Of a DNA stretch of 64,000 nt, positions 15,623-22,837 are shown piece after piece (the stretch's first letter is position 1; the number at the start of each line of letters is the position of its first letter). Source of the DNA: JALUZX01 sp964561605 (lineage in GTDB: Bacteria > Planctomycetota > UBA1135 > JALUZX01). The notes under the pieces are model-generated. The model worked only from the letters and a program-made list of their open reading frames with translations, was not told the origin of the DNA and did not search any database. The position numbers were made by a program, and so were the translations under genes. Location of the stretch: NCBI GenBank assembly GCA_964561605.1, contig CAZLQD010000001.1:1-64000 (forward strand), in the 5' to 3' direction.

Positions 15623-16419
15623 AAGGCCGGCGCCTGCCTTCCCCCCTGGAGGCCCGGTCCTTCTGGAAGAGGATCGGCCGGGCGGGGAAGTCCCTTCTCG
15701 TCCTGGACTACGACGGGACCCTCTCCCCCCTCCAGCCCGACCGGGACAGGGCCTTTCCCTGGCCGGGAGTCCGGGAGCGCCTGGAGAAGATCCTCGCCCT
15801 CCCCGCCACCCGGGTGGTCCTGGTTTCGGGAAGGGAGGCCGCCCGGGTGGTCGGCCTTCTTGGAGTGGCCCCCCATCCCGAGGTCTGGGGAGTCCACGGA
15901 AGGGAGAGGCTCCTTCCGGGAGGCAGACTTCTCCGGACCCCTCTCGGGCCGGGCCAGGCCCGGGCCCTGGAAGGGCTGGCCTCGGCCCTGGAGGATGGGG
16001 GGTTCCAGGAGCGGGTGGAAAGGAAATACGGCTCCCTGGCCCTTCACTGGAGGGGCCTCTCCCCGGAGGAGAGGAAGGCCCTGGAGTCCTTCGCCCGGAA
16101 GGAACTGGTCCCCCGGGCCGAGGAAGCCCGCCTGGAGGTCCGCCCCTTCGATGGAGGGTTGGAGTTCCGCGCTCCGGGCCCGGACAAGGGGGAAGCCCTC
16201 CGGGCCCTCCGCGGCGAGGCCGGCCCGGAGACCCCCCTGGCCTTCCTGGGAGACGACCTGACCGACGAGGCGGGTTTCGCCGCCCTCTCCCCGGAGGACC
16301 TTCCCGTCCTGGTAGGGGCCCCGGAGCGCCCCACCCGGGCCCGCTTCCAGATCCTTCCCCCGGAGGAGCTCCTCCTCTTTCTCGAGGAGTGGGCCCGCAG
16401 GGCGGCCCACCGATCCTGA
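15619..16419 (+). CDS. otsB: Trehalose-6-phosphate phosphatase (HAD family)
   Basis: It removes phosphate from trehalose-6-phosphate made by OtsA. HAD motif I is LVLDYDGTLSPL with the nucleophile Asp and acid/base Asp. Motif II lies in VVLVSGR, and the motif IV acids are in FLGDDLTDEAGF. At 266 residues it is a normal OtsB. It starts with GTG overlapping the treT-like TGA (GTGA). It precedes otsA by 255 bases, the reverse of the common otsBA arrangement only in spacing. Confidence 0.9.
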   Translation: MKGRRLPSPLEARSFWKRIGRAGKSLLVLDYDGTLSPLQPDRDRAFPWPGVRERLEKILALPATRVVLVSGREAARVVGLLGVAPHPEVWGVHGRERLLPGGRLLRTPLGPGQARALEGLASALEDGGFQERVERKYGSLALHWRGLSPEERKALESFARKELVPRAEEARLEVRPFDGGLEFRAPGPDKGEALRALRGEAGPETPLAFLGDDLTDEAGFAALSPEDLPVLVGAPERPTRARFQILPPEELLLFLEEWARRAAHRS

Positions 16420-16674
16420 ATCCTCCGTTCCTTGGGACGACAAGGCCCGGGGAGAAGGGGTGTGGGGCCCGGCAAGGGGGGGATCCAAGCCCAACCCTCT
16501 TTGTCGAGGGGACTTCCGGCACCCTCTCCCGGCCCCGGCGTGGATGCCGGCCCCCGGCCGTCCTGGCCGGAAAGGGGCCTTGGCAGTAAGATCTTCTTTT
16601 TCAGGGTCTTGCCGTGCTCCCGACCCGGTCCTTCTCCTCTCCCTGAGGGAGACCGGACCGTAAGAAGAAGAGCT

Positions 16675-18198
16675 ATGCATCTTCCTTCCCAAGGCACCAG
16701 GATCGTCGCCGTCTCCAACCGGCTGCCCGTCGTGGCGGAGCGGGTGGGGGACCGGTGGAAGATCCGTTCCGGCTCGGGCGGGCTGGTCACCGCCCTGGCG
16801 CCGGTGTTGCGCCACAGGGGAGGGCTCTGGATCGGCTGGGCCGGGACCGTGGAGAGCCAGGGGCCGCCCCCCCGGTTCCTTTCCACCTCCAAGAAGGTGG
16901 GTTACACCCTCATCCCCGTCTCCATCAGCGAAGAGGACCTGGAGGGCTTCTACCTGGGTTTCGCCAACCAGGTCGTCTGGCCCCTCTTCCACGACTTCCA
17001 GGACCGGTGCAATTTCGACCCGGCCTTCTGGTATTGCTACCTGGACGTGAACCGCCGCTTCGCCAAGGTCATCCAGGACCAGACCCTTCCCGACGACTAC
17101 GTGTGGGTCCACGACTACCACCTGATCCACGTGGCCCATTTCCTGAAGGAATTGGGATGCCCGAGGAAGACCGGTTTCTTCCTCCACATCCCCTTTCCCC
17201 CGCCCGACCTCTTCCTCAAGCTCCCCTGGCGGAACCAGGTGCTCCGGGCCCTCCTGGAATTCGACCTCCTGGGATTCCAGACCGTCAGGGACAGGCGGAA
17301 CTTCCTCCTCTGCCTGGCCCAGCTATGCCCGGACGTGAAGGCCCGGGGAAGGGGCCAGGTGGTCTCGGTCCACGCCGGCGCCCGGGAGGTCCGGGTGGGA
17401 AGCTTCCCCATCAGCATCGACTTCGAGGCCTTCGCCCAGCGGGCGGCCTCCCGGGAAGTGGCCGACCGGGCCTGGTTCTTCCACGAGAATTACCCGGAGC
17501 AACAGATCATCCTGGGAGTGGACCGCCTGGATTACACCAAGGGGATTCCCCAGCGGCTCCAGGCCTTCCGGCTGGCCCTGGAGAAACACCCGGAACTGCG
17601 GGGCAAGACCACCTTGATCCAGGTCGTGGTTCCCAGCAGGTCCGAAGTTCCCCAATACCAGGAACTCAAGGCCGAGATCGAACGCCTCGTGGGAGAGATC
17701 AACGGCGAGTTCACCCGGGAAGGGTGGGTCCCCATCCAGTATCTCTACCGGCACCTGGATCCGGTGGAACTGCTGGCCTACTACAGGGCCTCGGAAATCG
17801 CCCTGATCACCCCATTGAAAGACGGGATGAACCTGGTGGCCAAGGAATTCTGCGCCGCGAATATCGACGGAAAGGGCGTGCTCATCCTGAGCGAATTCGC
17901 CGGCGCCGCGGCCCAGCTTCACAGGGGCGCCCTCATGGTCAATCCCTACGACCGGGAGGGGGTGGCCGAGGCCATCTTCCGGGCCTACACCATGGACCGC
18001 CAGGAACGGAAGTCCCGGATGCAGAAACTCCGGGAGAAGATCCGCAAGCAGAATATCTTCTGGTGGGTCGATTCCTTCCTCCTCGCCGCCCTCTCGCGCC
18101 AACTCGTGGACTTCCCTCCCCTGGAGGACTACGTGCCCATGTTCCGCCTGGAAGAGGAGGAAGAGACCCGGGAATTCCTGGGGGAAGCCCAGGCGTGA
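16675..18198 (+). CDS. otsA: Trehalose-6-phosphate synthase (GT20)
   Basis: OtsA joins UDP- or ADP-glucose to glucose-6-phosphate. The 507-residue protein has the family signatures: IVAVSNRLPVV and the SGGLVTAL loop at the N-terminus, WVHDYHL, PFPPPDLF, GVDRLDYTKGIPQRL with the Arg and Lys that bind phosphate and donor, and LKDGMNLVAKEFCAA. The ATG is preceded by AAGAAGAAGAG. The 255-base gap after otsB could carry a separate promoter, but none is clear. Confidence 0.95.
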   Translation: MHLPSQGTRIVAVSNRLPVVAERVGDRWKIRSGSGGLVTALAPVLRHRGGLWIGWAGTVESQGPPPRFLSTSKKVGYTLIPVSISEEDLEGFYLGFANQVVWPLFHDFQDRCNFDPAFWYCYLDVNRRFAKVIQDQTLPDDYVWVHDYHLIHVAHFLKELGCPRKTGFFLHIPFPPPDLFLKLPWRNQVLRALLEFDLLGFQTVRDRRNFLLCLAQLCPDVKARGRGQVVSVHAGAREVRVGSFPISIDFEAFAQRAASREVADRAWFFHENYPEQQIILGVDRLDYTKGIPQRLQAFRLALEKHPELRGKTTLIQVVVPSRSEVPQYQELKAEIERLVGEINGEFTREGWVPIQYLYRHLDPVELLAYYRASEIALITPLKDGMNLVAKEFCAANIDGKGVLILSEFAGAAAQLHRGALMVNPYDREGVAEAIFRAYTMDRQERKSRMQKLREKIRKQNIFWWVDSFLLAALSRQLVDFPPLEDYVPMFRLEEEEETREFLGEAQA

Positions 18199-18351
18199 GA
18201 CGGCCCGGGGCCGGAGGGCCGGGGGGGAAAAGGGAATCCTGATTGATCCGCCTCCATCTTGCCCCCAGAATCCCCTTCTCGTTCCCTGGATCTCGAAGTT
18301 TCCCTTTACCTCGATGCTTCCTGCCATGCGGGAAAAAGGAGCGTTCCTTCC

Positions 18352-18822
18352 ATGAAATCCCTCCTCCTCCCTTCCCTCTCCCTCTTCCTTCTCCTCCCGG
18401 CCTGCGGCAAGTCGGGCGGACCCACGGGAACCTGGACCCTGGACACCCAGGCCATGAAGAAACAGGTGGAAGAGTCCATGGCCCGGGCCCAGGAGAAGAA
18501 CCCCAAGATGAAGGCCATGAAGGATGCCTTCATGAAGCAGATCCTGGCGGGCCTGGACAAGCTCTCGGCCGAACTGGTCCTGAAAGGGGACGGCACCTTC
18601 ACTTTCACGGGAATGCAGGCCGGAAAGGAGGGCAAGGAGAAGGGGGAAGGAACCTGGAAACAGGAGAAGGACATCATCGTCCTCACCCCCACCTCGGGGA
18701 AGGCCTTCAACCTCAAGTCGGGGCAACCCCTCAAGTTCAAACTCTCCGGGGGGACCTTGACCATGCTCGCCGGGAACAAGGGCTCCTCCGGCGCGGGCGG
18801 ACTGGTTTTCCGGAAGAATTGA
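18352..18822 (+). CDS. Small lipoprotein, function unknown
   Basis: The 156-residue protein has a lipoprotein signal, MKSLLLPSLSLFLLLPACGK, with the lipobox Cys at residue 18. The mature part begins GTWTLDTQAMKKQVEES, has a charged helix, and then a beta-rich domain (GDGTFTFTGM, GEGTWKQEKDIIVLTP, AFNLKSGQPLKFKL). This layout resembles META/lipocalin-like sheets that report on a property by name, but I cannot assign a family. AAAAAGGAG lies 9 bases before the ATG. It converges on the M28 peptidase gene. Confidence 0.75.
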   Translation: MKSLLLPSLSLFLLLPACGKSGGPTGTWTLDTQAMKKQVEESMARAQEKNPKMKAMKDAFMKQILAGLDKLSAELVLKGDGTFTFTGMQAGKEGKEKGEGTWKQEKDIIVLTPTSGKAFNLKSGQPLKFKLSGGTLTMLAGNKGSSGAGGLVFRKN

Positions 18823-18832
18823 ATCCCTCACC

Positions 18833-18880
18833 CCCGGCCGGGCAGGTCATTTTCCTCCGGTCCTGACCGGCCCGGCCGGG
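18833..18880. terminator. Long GC hairpin between convergent genes
   Basis: CCCGGCCGGGCAGGTCA (18833-18849) pairs with TGACCGGCCCGGCCGGG (18864-18880), 16 of 17 positions, around a 14-base loop. It lies between a rightward and a leftward gene. There is no U-tract on the top strand, so it may work as a structural terminator for both. The arms share CCCCGGCCGG with the repeat family at the left end of the window. Confidence 0.5.
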
Positions 18881-18929
18881 AAGGGGCGATCCCCGCGAAG
18901 TCGAACTCTTCCCTTCGGAATCCGCCCCT

Positions 18930-20231
18930 CTACTCGTTCCTGCGGTTCCTTCCCCCGGGCCGGGAGGCGGCCCGGGCGAGGCGGGCCTTGAAGGTCAGGC
19001 GCTTCCCCCCCCGAAGGACCTGGATCTCCACTTCCTGCCCGGGCTTTCGGGCGAAGAGGGCGGCCACGAAGTCCAGGAACCCGTCCACCGGCTTTCCGGC
19101 AAACCGCACGATCAGGTCCCCCTTCTTCAGGCCCGCCTTCTCGGCGGGTGAGCCCTTCTTCACCCGGGCGATCTTGTATCCCCCCCGGACCTGGGAGAAG
19201 TCGGGCACCGTTCCCAGGGAAGGTTTCGGCCCCCTGGACCTGGGAATGGCCGAGGAACCCACCCCCTCGGGGTCCCACACCGGCCTTTCCGGTGCCAGGG
19301 ATTCGAACCGGAGGAGCCTGAAGGCGACCCCGGCGATCCCGGCGATCCCATCGAAGTCCACCCTATCCGGCGTATCCAAGGGTGTGTGGTAGCCCTCCCA
19401 CGCCCCGGTGAAGAAGTGGACCGAAGGGATCTTCTTCTCCAGGAAGTTCTGGTGGTCGCTCCCGCCGAAGGAGCGTCCCAGGACGACCACCTTCACAGGA
19501 CGGGCGAGCCTGGGAAGGAGGGCGGGAAGCCCCTTGGCCGAGGCGGCCGCCCCGGCCAGGAGCTTCCCCCGGAAATGCCCCACCATGTCGAGGTTCACCA
19601 GGAAGACCACCCGCTCCAGGGGGATCGTAGGGTGTTCCAGCCACCACTTGGAACCAAGCCCCCCCTCCTCCTCGGCCCCCCAGGAAGCGAAGAGAACCGA
19701 TCTCCCGAGCCGGTCCCGGACCCCCGCCAAGGCCCGGGCCAGGCCCAATAGGCAGGCCACGCCCGAGGCGTTGTCGTCCGCCCCGGGATGAAGGGCCCGC
19801 TTTCCCTGCCACCGGGACTCGGGTCCTCCCCACCCCAGGTGATCGTAATGGGCCGAGACCACCAGCACCTCCTTCGCCCTCGGCCCCCGGCCTTCCAGGA
19901 GGCCCAGGACGTTCCTGGTCCTCCCCCGGGCGCCCGGGGCCTTCACGGGAAACTCCTGGAAGAAGCTTCCCCCCGCCCCTGCGGGCTTCAATCCGGCCAG
20001 GCAGAACTCCCGCGCAACCATGTCCGCCGCAAGACGCCCCCCCGGAGTACAGGCCCGCCTCCCGGCCATGGCCGGGGAGCAGAGCTCCTCCACCCACTTC
20101 CTGTATCTCCCCGCCGGCGGCAGGATCTCCTCTCCCCGCGTGGGAAGAGGGCCGGCCGTCACGCCCGGCCATGCGCATATCGAGAACAGGCCCAGGACCA
20201 ATCCGGGAAACCGGGGGATTCGAATCTTCAC
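18930..20231 (-). CDS. Exported M28-family metallopeptidase with C-terminal PDZ domain
   Basis: A signal peptide (FPGLVLGLFSICAWPGVTAG) leads into a zinc aminopeptidase domain. The metal ligands are visible in order: SAHYDHLGW (His), GADDNASG (Asp), GAEEEGGLGS (catalytic and bridging Glu), VNLDMVG (Asp), and GYHTPLDT (His). The last 110 residues form a PDZ domain (GYKIARVKKGSPAEKAGLKK). The GTG start overlaps the TGA of the polX gene (GTGA). It should act on peptides outside the cytoplasmic membrane and is the last gene of the elbB-polX-M28 run. Confidence 0.88.
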   Translation of the reverse strand: MKIRIPRFPGLVLGLFSICAWPGVTAGPLPTRGEEILPPAGRYRKWVEELCSPAMAGRRACTPGGRLAADMVAREFCLAGLKPAGAGGSFFQEFPVKAPGARGRTRNVLGLLEGRGPRAKEVLVVSAHYDHLGWGGPESRWQGKRALHPGADDNASGVACLLGLARALAGVRDRLGRSVLFASWGAEEEGGLGSKWWLEHPTIPLERVVFLVNLDMVGHFRGKLLAGAAASAKGLPALLPRLARPVKVVVLGRSFGGSDHQNFLEKKIPSVHFFTGAWEGYHTPLDTPDRVDFDGIAGIAGVAFRLLRFESLAPERPVWDPEGVGSSAIPRSRGPKPSLGTVPDFSQVRGGYKIARVKKGSPAEKAGLKKGDLIVRFAGKPVDGFLDFVAALFARKPGQEVEIQVLRGGKRLTFKARLARAASRPGGRNRRNE

Positions 20232-22000
20232 GGAAGCACCCTCCTTGCCGGCCCGGGCAGGCCGAGCTTCTTCCTCCTGGCTTCGACCCAGGCCAGGAAC
20301 TCCTCCGCCGAGAGGGCGTTCAGGAGGTCCTCCCTGCGGCACCCTCCCTTGCGGGCGCAAAGGATTCCGTATCCATGGAATTCCATGTGGGATTCCCGGT
20401 GGGCGTCGGAGACGATCACGAGGGGAACCCCGAGTTTCCTGGCGAGGCCGTGCCATCTCCAGTCCAGGTCCAGCCTGTGGGGATTCGCGTTGATCTCAAC
20501 GGCAGCCCCCACCCGGGCGGCCGCTCCCAGGAGGGCCTCCATGTCCACCGGGTAAGCCGGCCGGCCCAGGAGGAGCCGACCCGTAGGATGGCCCAGGACG
20601 TCCACCCAGCCCGACTCCAGGGCGCCGACGATCCGGGCCGTCATGGCCGCCTCGTCCCTTCCGAAGACCGAATGCACCGACCCGATCACGAAGTCGAGGC
20701 CGGAGAGAACCTGGGGCCCCAGGTCCACTTCTCCGCCGGGAAGGATGTCCGCCTCCACGCCGTGGAGGACAAGGGGCTCCCCTTGCTTCCTTCCGCGGTT
20801 CCACTCCAGGACCCGGGCCGCCTGGGCCTCCAGGGCCTTCCCGTCCAATCCGCCGGCGTAGGCGGCCGCCGCGCTGTGGTCGCTGATCCCGAGCCACTCC
20901 ATGCCGAGCCGACCCGCGGCCCGGGCCATCTCCTCCAATTCCCCCTTTCCGTCACTGGCCTTGGTGTGGCAATGGAGGGTTCCCCGGAGGTCCTCCCCCT
21001 CGACCAACTCGACGGCCCCCTCCTCGGCGAGGCGGAACTCTTCCCTTCCCTCCCTGAGCTCGGGGGGGATCCAGGCCAGTCCCGCCGCCCGGTAGATCTC
21101 CTCCTCGCTCTCCCAGGCGGATTCCCTTCCCTCGCGGAAGATTCCTTCGCCGGAAAGCTCCACCCCCCTCTCGGCCAGGCGCCTTCCCAGTTCCTCCAGG
21201 TGGGCCCCGTTTCCCGTGGCCCAGAGGAGCTGGAAGGCCTCCTTCCCGGGAAGGGCGAGCTGGAGATCCAGGTCCAATCCTTCCTTCCGGAACTGCAGGG
21301 AGGTGCCGCCCCTCTTCTCCCCGGTCTTCTCGAATCCCGCCGCCGCGAGAGCCTTCTCCACGGCGCCTGCCGGGTCTTCCCCGGGGACCCGGACCAGGAG
21401 GTCCACGTCTCCCACGGTCTCCTTGGCCCTCCTGAGGGACCCGGTCCATCGGACCTGCTCCGCCCCGGCTTCCCCGACGAGGATCTCCTCCACCCGGCGG
21501 GCGGCCTCCATGGCCTGGGAGAGGAGGAGCCGCCCCTGGGAGGCCCTGAGAAAGCGAAGCCCCAGGCGGACCTTCTCCTGGAGCTTGGGTCCGAACCCCT
21601 GGAGGCCGGCCAGGCGGTTTTCCAGGCAGGCGTATTCCAAGTCCGCCGGCGAGGCCACTCCAAGCTCCTTCCAGAGCCGCCTCACCCTGCCCGGCCCCAA
21701 CCCGGGGATCTTCACCAGGGCCGCCACCCCGGGGGGCACCCGGAAACGGAGGTCCTCCAGGGCGGGCGGGGTCCTTCCCCGGGCGAGATCCTCCAGGACG
21801 GAAAGGACCCCCTTGCCCACACCCCGGATCCCTTCCAGGCCGCCCTCCTCCAGCAGGGCCGCCAGGTCCCCGTCCTCCTTCCTGTCCTCCAGGGCCCGGG
21901 CGGCCCGCTGGAAGGCGCGGGACCGGAAAGGATTGCCTCCGCCAAGCTCCTCCAGGAGGGCCATCTCCCGGAGGACCCGGGCCGCTTCCAGGACCCGCAA
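20228..22000 (-). CDS. polX: DNA polymerase X family protein with PHP domain
   Basis: PolX fills short gaps in DNA repair. The 590 residues give an N-terminal 8-kDa-like region (NPFRSRAFQRAARALE), helix-hairpin-helix motifs (GIRGVGKGVL, IPGLGPGRVRRL), the polymerase nucleotidyl-transfer motif WTGSLRRAKETVGDVDLLV with its two Asp ligands, and a C-terminal PHP domain (TLHCHTKASDG, GISDHS, VIGSVHS, VSDAHRESH). The start is an unusual TTG 4 bases after the elbB stop. It matches the family N-terminus and no better start is nearby. Confidence 0.93.
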   Translation of the reverse strand: MRVLEAARVLREMALLEELGGGNPFRSRAFQRAARALEDRKEDGDLAALLEEGGLEGIRGVGKGVLSVLEDLARGRTPPALEDLRFRVPPGVAALVKIPGLGPGRVRRLWKELGVASPADLEYACLENRLAGLQGFGPKLQEKVRLGLRFLRASQGRLLLSQAMEAARRVEEILVGEAGAEQVRWTGSLRRAKETVGDVDLLVRVPGEDPAGAVEKALAAAGFEKTGEKRGGTSLQFRKEGLDLDLQLALPGKEAFQLLWATGNGAHLEELGRRLAERGVELSGEGIFREGRESAWESEEEIYRAAGLAWIPPELREGREEFRLAEEGAVELVEGEDLRGTLHCHTKASDGKGELEEMARAAGRLGMEWLGISDHSAAAAYAGGLDGKALEAQAARVLEWNRGRKQGEPLVLHGVEADILPGGEVDLGPQVLSGLDFVIGSVHSVFGRDEAAMTARIVGALESGWVDVLGHPTGRLLLGRPAYPVDMEALLGAAARVGAAVEINANPHRLDLDWRWHGLARKLGVPLVIVSDAHRESHMEFHGYGILCARKGGCRREDLLNALSAEEFLAWVEARRKKLGLPGPARRVLP

Positions 22001-22004
22001 GGCC

Positions 22005-22664
22005 TCAGCCCGCCAGGGAGACCACGGCCTGGACCAGCTTCTCGATCCCGGCCCAGACCTGGGCCGGTCCCTGGGCCAGCATGTAGGCGGGGGTGGTGAC
22101 GACCTTGTTCTCCTTGTCCAGGCAGATCTCCTCTGGGGAGTGGTTCTCGTGGACCGCCCCGGCGGCCTCCAGGGCCTTGGCCGTCCCCTCGTCGGTGCCG
22201 ATGGTGAGCTTCACCCCCTGCTTCCTGCCCTTGAAGAGAAGGGCCAGGAGGGCCGGGGCGATGCAGATGGCCCCGATGGGTTTTCCCGCCTGGTGCACCT
22301 CCCAGGCCAGACGGGCCACGTCGGGATGGACGCTCCCGTCGGCGCCGGCGAAGGCGAAGTCGCACAGGTTCTTGGCCGCACCGAATCCGCCGGGAAAGAT
22401 GAGGGCGTCCAAGTCGGAGGCCTTCACCTCCGCCACGTTCCGGATCTCCCCCCTGGCGATCCGGGCCGCCTCGACCAGGACGTTCCGCTTCTCTCCCGTG
22501 GCCTTCTGGGTCACGTGGTCGACGACGTCGAACTCCATGTCGGGGGCCATGCAGACCACCTGGGCCCCTGCCTTGTCCAAGGCCAGGAGCGTACAGACCG
22601 CCTCGGTGATCTCGGCCCCGTCGAAGACGCCGCACCCCGACAAGCACACACCCACCTTCACCAT
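22005..22664 (-). CDS. elbB: ElbB-type DJ-1/PfpI superfamily glyoxalase-like protein
   Basis: The 219-residue protein has the ElbB features: VGVCLSGCGVFDGAEITEAV at the N-terminus, ALIFPGGFGAAKN, and the nucleophile-elbow region GAICIAPALLA with the reactive Cys. ElbB-like proteins have weak glyoxalase activity and are named for an old link to isoprenoid genes; the in vivo role is unclear. AAAGGAG lies 6 bases before the ATG. It is the first gene of a leftward run, 4 bases before polX. Confidence 0.9.
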   Translation of the reverse strand: MVKVGVCLSGCGVFDGAEITEAVCTLLALDKAGAQVVCMAPDMEFDVVDHVTQKATGEKRNVLVEAARIARGEIRNVAEVKASDLDALIFPGGFGAAKNLCDFAFAGADGSVHPDVARLAWEVHQAGKPIGAICIAPALLALLFKGRKQGVKLTIGTDEGTAKALEAAGAVHENHSPEEICLDKENKVVTTPAYMLAQGPAQVWAGIEKLVQAVVSLAG

Positions 22665-22837
22665 GACGCACTCCTTTCTGTCACCGGGGACATACCCCGC
22701 CGCGAAAAGGGAAAGGACGATTCACCGGCTCTGCGGGAAGGCCCGGAAGCCCCGGTCCTTCCCGCCGGGGAATGGGCATCATAGGACCCGGAAGGAGTCC
22801 TCTCCAGGGGCCGGAAAACCGGGAATGGAAGGGAGGA

